NCBI RefSeq assembly: GCF_965203655.1
Contig: NZ_CBDBDD010000009.1
Location: 310,001-374,000, forward strand
Length of the DNA: 64,000 nucleotides
Direction: 5' to 3'
DNA from: Poriferisodalis sp965203655
GTDB taxonomy: Bacteria; Actinomycetota; Acidimicrobiia; Acidimicrobiales; Poriferisodalaceae
Part shown: piece by piece, positions 43,776 through 52,355 of the stretch
How the letters are laid out: each line of letters begins with the position of its first letter
Numbering within the stretch: the stretch's first letter is position 1
Notes under the pieces: model-generated
The model's input: the letters and a program-made list of their open reading frames with translations, nothing else
Databases searched by the model: none
What the model was told of the DNA's origin: nothing
Made by a program: the position numbers and the translations under genes

Positions 43776-45494
43776 ATGGGTGATCTGCTGATCTCAGGCG
43801 GGAGTCTGATCGACGGGACGGGCGCTGAACCGCGCCGGGCCGACGTGCTCATCTCCGACGGCGTCGTGGCCGAGATCGGCGAGTCGCCCGGTGATCTCGC
43901 AGGCCGCCATGCCGACCGCACCATCGACGCCGAGGGCCACGTCGTCACACCGGGGTTCATCGACGTGCACACCCACATGGACGCCCAGATCGCCTGGGAC
44001 CCGATGGGCGAGAGCTCGTGCTTCCACGGTGTGACCACCGCCGTGATGGGCAACTGCGGCTTCACGTTGGCCCCTGCCCGACCCGACGCCCGCCATCTCG
44101 TGGTGCGCAACCTCGAACGAGCCGAGGACATCTCCGCCGAGGCGATGGCCGCAGGCATCGACTGGACGTGGGAGACCTTCCCCGAATACCTCGACTTCGT
44201 CGACGCCACCCCCAAGGGCATCAACTACGCCGGCTACCTCGGCCACTCAGCACTGCGCACCTGGGCCATGGGCGAGGCCGCCTTCGACCGAGGCGCCAAC
44301 GATGACGAGCTGGCGCTGATGCTGCAGCAGCTGCGCGATTCGCTTCACGCCGGCGCTATCGGCTTCACCACCTCCATCTCCTACAACCACGAGACCGCCG
44401 ACGACCGCCCGGTTGCCTCTCGACTGGCGGAATGGTCGGAGATCGACGCATTGGTCAGCGAGATGGGTGTCATGGGCGCAGGCATCTTCGAGCTGGCCAA
44501 CCACGGCGATCTGCGCTCACGTGACGCCGAGCGCAACGACGCCTATGTCGCCAAGATCGTCGAGCTGGCCGCCCGCACGCGCGTGCCCACGACGTACGGC
44601 ATGCTCGCCCCCTCCAGCGAGGACCACCACTGGAAGCCGGTGCTCAAGCTGCTGGATGGCATCAACGCAGCGGGCGGCGTCTCGTGGGGTCAGGCGCACA
44701 CTCGCTGCCTGGGGACCCTGCTTTCGTTCAAGACCTCGCTGCCGTTCGATGTGCTGCCGCTGTGGCGTGAGGTGCGCGCGAGCTCACGGGGCGAGCAGTG
44801 GTCTGCGCTGCGGGATCCCGAGATCCGGCGGCGCCTCGTCGACGAGGCCGAGAACGGCGACTACGGCAGAGCTCTCGGCCCGGAGGCCCGCAAGCCCGTC
44901 TGGGAGCACATCTACCCGCTGACGCGACCGCTGCCGCCGTTCCGCACGATGGACGTGATCGCAGCCGAGCGTGGCACGACGCCCATGGAGGCGTTCGTCG
45001 ATCTCGCGCTCGACAGCGATCTGGAGATGTTCTTCGTCCAGGCCCTCGCCAATCAGGACCAGGACCTGGTGCTGCACTTGCTGAAGCACCCCCGGGCCAT
45101 CCCCACGTTCTCCGACAGCGGGGCGCACGTCACCCAGATCATGGACTCGTCGCTGCAGACCCACCTGCTGGGCCACTGGGTGCGCGATCGCCAGGAATTC
45201 ACGCTGGAAGACGCGGTGCACCGCATCACCCAGCTGCCGGCGCAGGCATGGGGTTTCCACGACCGTGGTGTGCTGGAAGTGGGCAAGGCAGCCGATGTCA
45301 ACGTGTTCGACCCTGAGACGGTGTCGCCGGACATGCCCAGGCTGGTGCACGACCTGCCGGCTGGCGCCGCCCGTCTACGTCAAACCGCCACGGGCTTCGC
45401 TGCCACCATCGTCAACGGCGAGGTCATCACCGAGCACGGGAAGGTGACCGGCGCTGTGCCGGGTCAGCTCCTGCGAGGCCCGCTGGCCCGCTGA
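43776..45494 (+). CDS. D-aminoacylase-like amidohydrolase
   Basis: A 572-residue metal-dependent hydrolase. VTPGFIDVHTHMDAQIAW gives the HxH metal pair, GVTTAVMGNCGFTLAP the next loop, and FSDSGAHVTQIMD the conserved Asp. The N- and C-terminal beta sandwich is normal for N-acyl-D-amino-acid amidohydrolases. They release D-amino acids from N-acyl or formyl derivatives; relatives also act on other amides. The start is ATG 43776. It is divergent from the esterase gene and convergent with the disrupted epimerase. Confidence 0.85.
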   Translation: MGDLLISGGSLIDGTGAEPRRADVLISDGVVAEIGESPGDLAGRHADRTIDAEGHVVTPGFIDVHTHMDAQIAWDPMGESSCFHGVTTAVMGNCGFTLAPARPDARHLVVRNLERAEDISAEAMAAGIDWTWETFPEYLDFVDATPKGINYAGYLGHSALRTWAMGEAAFDRGANDDELALMLQQLRDSLHAGAIGFTTSISYNHETADDRPVASRLAEWSEIDALVSEMGVMGAGIFELANHGDLRSRDAERNDAYVAKIVELAARTRVPTTYGMLAPSSEDHHWKPVLKLLDGINAAGGVSWGQAHTRCLGTLLSFKTSLPFDVLPLWREVRASSRGEQWSALRDPEIRRRLVDEAENGDYGRALGPEARKPVWEHIYPLTRPLPPFRTMDVIAAERGTTPMEAFVDLALDSDLEMFFVQALANQDQDLVLHLLKHPRAIPTFSDSGAHVTQIMDSSLQTHLLGHWVRDRQEFTLEDAVHRITQLPAQAWGFHDRGVLEVGKAADVNVFDPETVSPDMPRLVHDLPAGAARLRQTATGFAATIVNGEVITEHGKVTGAVPGQLLRGPLAR

Positions 45495-46150
45495 TCGGCC
45501 CTGGGAAGCTCGCTCGCGGGCCGGCTCAACGGCCGGCCGACTTGGCAGGAGGCTCGGCTGCGTTCAGGCTCTGCCGCTTCTCTGCGACACCCGGGTTGGG
45601 ACGGTTGCCGACGTAGGCGCTGCCGTAGTTCGGCTCGCTGGACCAGTCGATGCTGTCCAGCGCTGTCCTGAGCCCGCGGCGGGCGTCATTCCATGCCGCT
45701 ACCAGCCGGTCTTCAGCGTCGTAGTCGAAGGGGTCGCCCAGCCGCTGTTCGAGCGTTCCGCCGCGTTCGAGTGGGTTCTCAGCCAGCCATCGGGCGGCGG
45801 CCCGCCACGCATCGACGGGCGCCAGCACGTCCCGGTAGCCGAGATCGCGCACAGTCGGCCCGATGTCGACTGCCCGGTGGGTGCTGGACCAGTTGCCCAC
45901 CAGCGGTCGTGCCGGTGCTGCGAGCTCGTAGGGGAGCGATACCAGCTCCCAGCTATGACCGAGCTCGTCGGCCACAACCTCGGCGATCTGGGCGATCGAC
46001 AGCGCTGCCGAGTCGGCCACGTTGTAGATGCCGCCGAGCGCCGCGGCAGGCGCATCGCACGCCAGCAGCGTGGCGTTGGCGGCGTTGCCGATCCATCCCT
46101 GGCTCTTCACCGTCAAGCCCCCGTCGGCCACCACGAGGTGCGGCCGCCAA

Positions 46151-46156
46151 TCTAGT
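46151..46156. repeat. 6-bp target site duplication, left copy (IS481 element)
   Basis: TCTAGT lies immediately outside the left end of the element and is repeated at 47242-47247. Its complement provides the TAG stop of the transposase gene. Confidence 0.85.
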
Positions 46157-47186
46157 TGTAATGCCCAGCGAGGTTGTTGACGCGGCTGGCGGGTGTGTCT
46201 GCGATGGCGGTGTGGTGCCGGTGGAGATTGTAGGTGTGCACCCAGTGCTGGAGCCGGCGTCTGCGGTCGGGTTCTGAGCGGAATTTGTAGCTGTAGAGGA
46301 ACTCGTCGGCCAGGGTGCGGTTGAACCGTTCGACCTTGCCGTTGGTCTGGGGCCGGTAGGGCTTGGTGAGCCGGTGGCCGGTGCGGTTCTCGGCGAGCGC
46401 TTCGGCGAACGCGGTCAAGGTGAAGTTCTTGGCGTTGTCGGTCATGACTGCGTCGATGCCGACGTTGAGCCGGTCGAACCAGTCGCGTGCGTTGCGCCAG
46501 AACCCCGCTGCGGTCACGGCGCGCTCGTTGTCGTGCGCCTCGACATAGGCGAGGCGGCTGTGGTCGTCCACAGCGACATGCAAGAACGTGTACCCGCGTC
46601 GCTTTCGCTTCTTGGGCCTGGCTTTGGGCGAGCCTCTGCCATGGACCCGCCAGCCGCCGCCCGGGGGCACCTTGGCGACCTTTTTCACGTCGATGTGCAC
46701 CAGCTCGCCCGGATGGGCTTTCTCATAACGGCGCACCAGCTGCCCGGTGGGCCGGTCGATCCACGCCAGCCGGTTCAGCCCGTGGCGCACCAGCACCCGA
46801 TGCACCGTCGAAGCGGGCACCCCCACCCGAGCGGCCAGCCGCACAGGCCCCAACCGCTTCGAGCGCCGCAAACGGCAGATCCTCTGCTCGACCCTCGCCG
46901 GGGTGCGCGAAGGCGATCTGGCCGGCCGGCTGGAACGATCCTCCAACCCCGCCGCCCCCTCGGCCTCGAAGCGGCGCACCCACTTGTGCACCGTCTGACG
47001 CGAACAGCCCATCTGCGCCGCCACCGCAGACCGCGACTGACCCGCCAACACCCGCTCGACCATCACCAGCCGCGAATGCGGCGACAACCTCGGCCGCGGC
47101 GCACCCCGCCGAGCCGACCCTGCACTACTGTCGATCACTGAGCCTCCGTTCGCAGCCTGGGATCCCAACAGACCCCACACTGCCAC
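46152..47186 (-). CDS. IS481-family transposase
   Basis: A transposase of about 344 residues. The N-terminal helix-turn-helix reads RLSPHSRLVMVERVLAGQSRSAVAAQMGCSRQTVHKWVRRF. The DDE core is visible as VHIDVKK, VDDHSRLAYVEAH, VMTDNAKNFT and NGKVERFNRTLADEF, the order and spacing of IS481 rve domains. The start is GTG 47186; GTG 47138 is an alternative. The last codon and the TAG stop (46152-46154) lie in the flanking target duplication rather than in the element, an oddity that depends on the insertion site. Confidence 0.93.
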   Translation of the reverse strand: MAVWGLLGSQAANGGSVIDSSAGSARRGAPRPRLSPHSRLVMVERVLAGQSRSAVAAQMGCSRQTVHKWVRRFEAEGAAGLEDRSSRPARSPSRTPARVEQRICRLRRSKRLGPVRLAARVGVPASTVHRVLVRHGLNRLAWIDRPTGQLVRRYEKAHPGELVHIDVKKVAKVPPGGGWRVHGRGSPKARPKKRKRRGYTFLHVAVDDHSRLAYVEAHDNERAVTAAGFWRNARDWFDRLNVGIDAVMTDNAKNFTLTAFAEALAENRTGHRLTKPYRPQTNGKVERFNRTLADEFLYSYKFRSEPDRRRRLQHWVHTYNLHRHHTAIADTPASRVNNLAGHYN

Positions 47187-47241
47187 GGAGGCTCAACTCA
47201 TCCCACCACCCGAACCGTCAACAACGTCCATGGGCATTACA
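46157..47241. mobile_element. IS481-family insertion sequence, complete
   Basis: A 1085-bp element. Its ends are inverted repeats beginning TGTAATGCCCA on both sides and continuing to GTTGTTGACG with about three mismatches in the middle of 26 bp. The TG...CA ends and the 6-bp TCTAGT duplication are typical of IS481. It carries one transposase gene on the minus strand and looks intact. It interrupts the epimerase gene. Confidence 0.92.
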
Positions 47242-47247
47242 TCTAGT
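47242..47247. repeat. 6-bp target site duplication, right copy (IS481 element)
   Basis: TCTAGT, identical to 46151-46156; it belongs to the disrupted epimerase frame (the codons read A-L-D on the minus strand). Confidence 0.85.
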
Positions 47248-47816
47248 GCTCGCCGCACCAGCGGCCATTCGCGGGGCAGTGGCTGGCGCGGCCCGTAGAG
47301 CTGTGGGTAGCGCAGGTGGATCGCGCTGGGGTGGTGCTCGAAGACCGCTTCTTCAGTGACGCGGATCATCCGCAGCTTGCGGAACTCCTCGCCGTCGCCG
47401 ACCAGCGGCGCATCGTGCGGCAGCGGCACCGGCATGCCGAGCGGGAACAGGTCGTCGGGGCTGCCGAAGCCCCGGTACACGCCGACACCGCCGATCGACA
47501 CGAAGTGGTCGCAGCGTCCCGCCAGCAGCGGTGCCAGCATCCGCAGCCGCCCGTACATGGCCACGACCAGATCGAACGACTCACCGCCGAGCGCTGCGGT
47601 GGTGGCCTCGCCGTCGAAGGGGTCGGTGTAGATGCGGCGGACCTCAGGGCCGATCAGGTCGCTCTGGTGCCGTCCGGTGTGCAGGATGGTCACGTCGTAG
47701 CCGCGCTCGATCAGCCCGTTGACGACCAGCGGCCCTGTGGGTCCGGTTCCCCCGATGACAAGTGCGGTCTGCGGCGACGTCACCGGATCATTGTGCCTGG
47801 CGGTCAACTTGTTCAT

Positions 47817-48120
47817 ATGACCGTATGTGCGGCATCGGTTCCGCTGTCGATGCCACGGCGGGCTCGAAGTCACCGGGTTGCTCTTGCCCGCGCACTCCCG
47901 CCGCGATCGTGCCCACTCACCAGGACCGCCAACAGTTCTTCAATTGGCCAAGAGAAGTCGCGGCAAAATGCGAGCGGCAACGGGTCTCGAAGCACTCGGC
48001 CACTCCTCGAGTAGTACTAGTGCGCGCGGATTCCCGCACCTTGAGATGCCCCTTCATGGTTCATCGAGAACGAACCGGACCCCTTACGGATTCGGGTGTG
48101 CGTGCTAGACCTCCGTGGTA
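47817..48120. other. intergenic region with no gene recognised
   Basis: About 300 bp between the divergent epimerase and lipoprotein genes. Small open frames occur but lack ribosome sites and family motifs. It should contain promoters for both sides; I could not place a convincing -35/-10 pair. Confidence 0.4.
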
Positions 48121-49317
48121 ATGAGACCTACCGCGGCCGCGGTCTTGCTGGTGCTCCTCGCAAGCTGCTCAACGTCAGTGATGACGGAGGTGACTGGCCC
48201 GGTCGTTTCTACAACGACGGGGGTGACTGGCCCGGCCGTGCCTCAAACCTCGGTGGTGACCACCACAGCGGTGCCTGAGACGACGATTGCGACGGCTCCG
48301 GCCGTGTTGGAAACGACGGCACCGACAACGAGTCAGGCCCTGTCCGAGACGGCCGTGGCCGTACGCATGTGCAACGAAGGCCTGGAAACGTTGAGGGGCT
48401 TATCGAAGCGCACGCTTGAAGCTGCCGAGGAATGGGTCGAGGCCAAAGCCAGCGGCAACTCGGAAGCTGAAGCTGAGGCGCACCGCGAGACCTTCGAACT
48501 CGCGTCTGCAATGCTCGACGTTGACCTCGGGACATGCCCGTCTGGCAACAGCGCCGCCGAATCGGCCGAGCAAATGCGTCGGGGAGCGGCACTTGGAGCG
48601 GGCGTGCTCGTGGCCGCAGCGTGTCCCGACAACTACGAGCACGCGGGCGAGGAGTACACCTTCAGGGTGAGCAATCCGCGTCCCGACGGCGTTCATCAGG
48701 TCGATCTTGGCGTGCTGGAGAGCGAGTGTGGGCCACGGTTCGTGGTCGCCGAGTGCCCTGATGACTATGAACATGCGGGTAAGGAATACGCCTACCTGGA
48801 GGACAGGACATCGGCTCAGCGGAAGCACTGCGGCAAGAGATTCGAACGAGGCCGTTGGCGGGTGCGAACTATTGACGATCCCGTGCGAGGTGACATCGGT
48901 TCTCAAGCCGTCCTGTCCGGGCACTGGGTGGGGACACCGGACTGGCTCGCTGACGAGGTTCCTCAGATGGGGATCCAATGCCAGCGGGACAAGCTCGGCG
49001 TTTGGGTCCGCACGGGCGGATACGTTGGCGCGAAGTACGGGCGCGGCGTCCCGGTCGAGTATCGCCTTGGAGAATGGATCGTCACCGAGGAGTGGGGCGA
49101 ACTGATATCTGGTTCCGATGAGAGCGCCGGAGCGTTTATCCAGTCTTGGCAACGTCGGGAGTTCGTGAGCCGACTGCGCGAAGCGGCTGCGAACACCGAA
49201 ACGACGTTTACGATCTCCATCACCGGCTACGACGGCGCCAAGTACGGGTCAGCCAGATTTGACTTGACCGGCATCGAGCTTCGAGTCGAGCCGATCCTGC
49301 AAGAATGCGGCTGGTGA
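48121..49317 (+). CDS. secreted lipoprotein with duplicated CPD-YEHAG motif
   Basis: A protein of about 398 residues with a lipoprotein signal: AAAVLLVLLASC, with Cys as lipobox residue 16, then a Thr/Val/Pro-rich linker that likely spans the cell wall (TTTGVTGPAVPQTSVVTTT). The mature part has two short repeats, CPDNYEHAGEEYTF near 166 and CPDDYEHAGKEYAY near 208, each followed by a paired Cys. This suggests a small disulfide-stabilised repeat. ATG 48121 is preferred over GTG 48115. Function unknown. Confidence 0.7.
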   Translation: MRPTAAAVLLVLLASCSTSVMTEVTGPVVSTTTGVTGPAVPQTSVVTTTAVPETTIATAPAVLETTAPTTSQALSETAVAVRMCNEGLETLRGLSKRTLEAAEEWVEAKASGNSEAEAEAHRETFELASAMLDVDLGTCPSGNSAAESAEQMRRGAALGAGVLVAAACPDNYEHAGEEYTFRVSNPRPDGVHQVDLGVLESECGPRFVVAECPDDYEHAGKEYAYLEDRTSAQRKHCGKRFERGRWRVRTIDDPVRGDIGSQAVLSGHWVGTPDWLADEVPQMGIQCQRDKLGVWVRTGGYVGAKYGRGVPVEYRLGEWIVTEEWGELISGSDESAGAFIQSWQRREFVSRLREAAANTETTFTISITGYDGAKYGSARFDLTGIELRVEPILQECGW

Positions 49318-49495
49318 ACGCCCTTGTCGGGCTGGTTCCTCCGGCGACGAACGCCGTGCGGTGTGTAGTCACCGACGCACTCTGTCATCTCGACCTCGCC
49401 GGTCTCGATGGCATCGGCGAGGTATTGCCGCGGCGCGGCGTGTAGCTTCATACGGACCACATTTCGCATTGACACGATGAGACCAGGGGGATGCT

Positions 49496-49738
49496 GTGGC
49501 GACCAAGGCTGGAGAGCGTCTGGACTTCGACGGCGGCGTACAGGTCATCGTCACCAAGGGCGGTGAGGCTGACATCTCCGCGTCGTCTGGCGGCGAGGGA
49601 CTGAAGGTCGGCAAGCGCTACCAGGACGAGGATTCCGGTATCGAGGTGCTCGTCACCAAGCCGGGCGCAGTGACCTTGCAGTGCAACGGCAAGGACATGG
49701 CGCTGCAGGAGCCCAAGAAGACCAAGTCGGCCGATTAG
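49496..49738 (+). CDS. small protein of two degenerate desulforedoxin-like repeats
   Basis: An 80-residue soluble protein starting GTG 49496. Two similar units, GVQVIVTKGGEADISASSGG and GIEVLVTKPGAVTLQCNGKD, follow one another, the second preceded by GKRYQDEDS. Desulforedoxin-like knuckles have KRYxCxxCGxEVxVTKxG...CCG; here the metal Cys residues are replaced and only one Cys survives. It thus seems to be a metal-free descendant of that fold. Function unknown; it precedes an acyl-CoA gene by 40 bp. Confidence 0.6.
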   Translation: MATKAGERLDFDGGVQVIVTKGGEADISASSGGEGLKVGKRYQDEDSGIEVLVTKPGAVTLQCNGKDMALQEPKKTKSAD

Positions 49739-49777
49739 GGGAAACCTGCGCCGGCCACCCGAGGGGGTGGTGGCACC

Positions 49778-50473
49778 CTGAAACGCATCGAGCACACACT
49801 GCGAGGCGGCGCGCTGGATCGCGCCGCAGCACGTGCACTGACTGATCTGTGCACGTCGGTGCGCGAGGCGCGCGAGCCGGCGGTACTGGTGCTGCGCAAC
49901 GAGCCCGGCAGCGACTTCTGCTCGGGCATCGGCTTCGATCCACTGGAGCTGCAGCCCGACCCGGCGTCGGCGTTGGCTGCGGTTCGGAGCCCGGTGGTCT
50001 GCGCCATTTCGGGCGCATGCGCTGGCGCGGGACTCGAGATCGCTCTGGCCTGCGATGTGCGCCTGTGCGATTCGAGTGCTCGATTCGCGATGCGTGATGC
50101 GCTGGAGGGTCGGCTCCCCGCGTGGGGCGGCACCCAGCGCCTCCCTCGTGCGATCGGTGCTTCGCGGGCGAGCGCGATGCTCCTGCTGGGAACCGAAGTG
50201 GATGCGGCGACTGCGCTGGAGCGGGGGCTGGCACACGCCGTCGAGGATGATCTGGACGAGGCGGTGGATCGCTGGCTGGACGAGCTGGCCGGCGCGGGGC
50301 CGCTGGCACTGGAGTTTGCCAAGGAGGCCGTGCACCGGGGCTCTGAGCTGCCGCTGGCCGACGGCCTTCGTCTGGAAGGCGACCTGAACCACCAGCTCGC
50401 AGCAACCGAGGACCGCGCCGAGGGCCTCGCCGCCTTCTTCGACAAGCGCCCGCCTGACTTCTCAGGGCGTTAG
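49778..50473 (+). CDS. enoyl-CoA hydratase-family protein, probable CTG start
   Basis: Homology to crotonases begins with LKRIEHTLRGGALDRAAARAL, upstream of the first conventional start (GTG 49859). A CTG at 49778 sits 10 bp after a GAGGGGG ribosome site and gives a 231-residue protein. Family segments are NEPGSDFCSGIGF, SGACAGAGLEIALACDVRLC and GRLPAWGGTQRL. If GTG 49859 is used, the first strand of the fold is lost. It is followed by a 35-bp tandem repeat and a CoA-transferase gene, suggesting coordinated acyl-CoA metabolism. The catalytic Glu residues are not both clear, so it may be an isomerase or non-hydratase. Confidence 0.75.
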   Translation: MKRIEHTLRGGALDRAAARALTDLCTSVREAREPAVLVLRNEPGSDFCSGIGFDPLELQPDPASALAAVRSPVVCAISGACAGAGLEIALACDVRLCDSSARFAMRDALEGRLPAWGGTQRLPRAIGASRASAMLLLGTEVDAATALERGLAHAVEDDLDEAVDRWLDELAGAGPLALEFAKEAVHRGSELPLADGLRLEGDLNHQLAATEDRAEGLAAFFDKRPPDFSGR

Positions 50474-50551
50474 CCATGAGAAGCATCAGACACAGCTCAG
50501 GGCGTTAGCCGTGAAAAGCATCAGACACAGTTCAGGGCGTTAGCCGTGAGC
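50462..50551 (+). repeat. 35-bp tandem repeat forming a stop-start relay
   Basis: Units at 50462-50496 and 50497-50531 are nearly identical, with a third partial unit to 50551. Each has the 3' end of the hydratase gene (TCAGGGCGTTAG) followed by CC and a new start. The result is two 10-codon frames (MRSIRHSSGR at 50475 and MKSIRHSSGR at 50510), each followed two bases later by the next start, the last being the CoA-transferase GTG at 50546. This would allow ribosomes to re-initiate in steps. Confidence 0.85.
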
Positions 50552-51598
50552 GATTGGCTGCCGCCGGGCCTGTTCGAATATGGCACCGAGCTGGCAGCTG
50601 CCGTCGATCGACGACTGGGCACCTGTGTGGTGGGCGACTCCCAACCCTGGATCGAGATGCCCCGTCGGGTCGGGACTACCGACGTGCCGAGCCGACCAGT
50701 TGCGTGGGGTGATGGCGCGCTGTGCGTCGACCTCGGACCCGACGACGCCGAGACCTGGGAACGTTTCGCCGATGTGCACCGCGGCGAGTCCAATCCAGAA
50801 GCCGTCGCGGTTGCGGCCCAAGAGTGGCGCCTGCCGGTGACGCCGTACCGCCGGCTTCCCGCTGCATCCGCCCGCCGGGGTGTGGTCGAAGCAGCCGGCA
50901 CGATGCTGACAACGTTCGGCATCGACCTCGGCGCGTCCGGCGCGGCACGGGCCGCATCCGGCATCGGCGGTGTCAACGTGGTGGACCTGACCTCGATGTG
51001 GGCCGGGCCGCTGTGCACTGAGCTGCTGGGCCGCGCGGGCGCAGAGGTGCGCAAGGTCAGCTCTGCAGCGCGGCCCGACGGCCTGGCGGGCACGGCGATG
51101 TACGACGAGCTGAACGCACACAAGACCGCAGTCGAGCTGGACCCCCGACACCCGGCAGGCCGCCAGAGCCTCGATGAGCTCTTGGCGAGGGCAGACATTC
51201 TGATTACCTCCCTCTCTCCGCGGGCGCTCGGCAACCTGGACCTGCTGCCCTCGCAACTGTGTGCTCGCCATCCGCGGCTGCGCACGTTGGCGATCACCGC
51301 ATTCGAACCGGATTCGCCAGAGCGCGACTGGATCGCCTACGGCACCGGCGTGCACGCCGCCTCGGGCTTGGGTTTGCTGGGCGACGGGCCGCGGACGCCC
51401 GCGTTTTCCTACCCCGATCCGCTCGCCGGACTGCTGGCGGCAGGCGTCGCGGTCGATCAGCTTGCGGGCATCGCACCCCAGCACACGCGTGTGTCGCTGG
51501 CGGGGGCAGTGACGCCGCTGGCTAGCCGGGCCTCCTGCAGCGATGCCGCTGACGCCCCGGCTTCCTTTGCCCCCTCGGGTGGTGACCGGCATGGCTGA
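50546..51598 (+). CDS. CaiB/BaiF-type CoA-transferase-family protein
   Basis: A 350-residue protein starting GTG 50546. VNVVDLTSMWAGPLCTELLGRAGAEVRKVSSAARPDG (about 148-184) and DELNAHKTAVELDPRHPAGR identify the type III CoA-transferase fold, followed by LAITAFEPD. The family's catalytic Asp (context hDxSxxEA) is not visible at the end: the matching region reads TRVSLAGAV. The protein may be inactive or use another group. An unusual ~145-residue N-terminal part precedes the fold. It overlaps the next gene by 8 bp. Confidence 0.72.
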   Translation: MSDWLPPGLFEYGTELAAAVDRRLGTCVVGDSQPWIEMPRRVGTTDVPSRPVAWGDGALCVDLGPDDAETWERFADVHRGESNPEAVAVAAQEWRLPVTPYRRLPAASARRGVVEAAGTMLTTFGIDLGASGAARAASGIGGVNVVDLTSMWAGPLCTELLGRAGAEVRKVSSAARPDGLAGTAMYDELNAHKTAVELDPRHPAGRQSLDELLARADILITSLSPRALGNLDLLPSQLCARHPRLRTLAITAFEPDSPERDWIAYGTGVHAASGLGLLGDGPRTPAFSYPDPLAGLLAAGVAVDQLAGIAPQHTRVSLAGAVTPLASRASCSDAADAPASFAPSGGDRHG

Positions 51599-52328
51599 GC
51601 GGGTACGGCTGGTGTTCGGCCATGACGGCGTAGCCACGATCACGCTGTGCCATCCACCGCTCAACATCTACGACCTGGACATGCGCGACGGGCTCATCGA
51701 GGCGATCACTGCCGTGCGCGACGTGCCCGACGTGCGTTGCGTGGTGCTCGCCGCCGAGGGCAAGCACTTCAGCGCCGGCGCCGACCTGTCCGAGTTCGGC
51801 ACCGCCGAGTCGATCTTCGATGCCCGGCGCATCCGCTGGGACCGCGACCCGTGGCTGCCGCTGGTGAATCTGCCGGTGCCCACCCTGTGCGCCCTGCACG
51901 GCTACGCGCTCGGCTCGGGCTTGGAAATGTCGCTGCTGTGCGACCTGCGCATCGCGAGCGAGGACTCGGTGATGGGCCTGCCAGAAACCAAGCTCGGCAT
52001 GCTTCCCGCTGCCGGCGGCACCCAGAGCCTCACCGCGGCCATCGGACCTGTGGCTGCCTTGCCGCTGGTGCTCAGCGGCAGAAACATCGACGCAGCCGAG
52101 GCTCTCCGGCTCGGCATCGTCGCCGAGGTCGTGCCGCCCGACGATCTCGACAGCCGCACAGCGGAATTGGCGGGTCAGCTCGCCCGGATCGATCAACCGG
52201 TGGCACGGGCGCTGCGCCGCTGTCTGCGAGCCGCGAACGACCTCCCGCTCAGCGACGGCCTGGCCGTCGAGAGGCGCTCGGCCCGGCTCGTCGCCGCCGG
52301 TTCGGGCGGCAAATCTCCGTCGCCATAG
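51591..52328 (+). CDS. enoyl-CoA hydratase/isomerase-family protein
   Basis: A 245-residue crotonase with VRLVFGHDGVATITLCHPPLNIYDL at the start, GKHFSAGADLSEF and HGYALGSGLEMSLLCDLRIAS for the oxyanion hole, and PETKLGMLPAAGGTQSL for a catalytic Glu region. The start is ATG 51591, overlapping the CoA-transferase gene by 8 bp; a frame open to 51543 has no better site. With the two preceding genes it forms an acyl-CoA operon. Confidence 0.87.
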   Translation: MAERVRLVFGHDGVATITLCHPPLNIYDLDMRDGLIEAITAVRDVPDVRCVVLAAEGKHFSAGADLSEFGTAESIFDARRIRWDRDPWLPLVNLPVPTLCALHGYALGSGLEMSLLCDLRIASEDSVMGLPETKLGMLPAAGGTQSLTAAIGPVAALPLVLSGRNIDAAEALRLGIVAEVVPPDDLDSRTAELAGQLARIDQPVARALRRCLRAANDLPLSDGLAVERRSARLVAAGSGGKSPSP

Positions 52329-52355
52329 CTGCGGGAGCGCCTTTCGGGCGGCCTG

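Larger units (their letters stand above)
45526..47783 (-). pseudogene. NAD-dependent epimerase/reductase gene split by an IS481-family element
   Basis: The N-terminal part (from GTG 47783, or ATG 47816) has the Rossmann motif LVIGGTGPTGPLVVNGLIERGYDV and the region RYPQLYGPRQPLPREWPLVRRA. The C-terminal part resumes after the element (RPHLVVADGGLTVKSQGWIGNAANA). Removing 46157-47247 leaves ...R-R-A-L-D-W-R-P-H-L..., an uninterrupted frame. The joined product would be a roughly 390-residue extended SDR/epimerase-like protein. The insertion must abolish its normal function, and the rest of the frame shows no further decay, so it is recent. Confidence 0.9.

Noticed and set aside
45505..45530. 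GC-rich hairpin between the convergent amidohydrolase and epimerase genes as a terminator
   Set aside because: A GGCCG/CGGCC stem is visible but has no T-tract and such stems are common in GC-rich DNA.
49227..49475. Small minus-strand frame (MKLHAAPRQYLADAIETG...) overlapping the lipoprotein 3' end
   Set aside because: Some protein-like composition, but no recognisable family, no clear ribosome site and a 91-bp overlap with a better gene.
50462..50551. CRISPR or transposon repeat
   Set aside because: Units abut one another with no spacers and include coding starts and stops; this is a tandem duplication.
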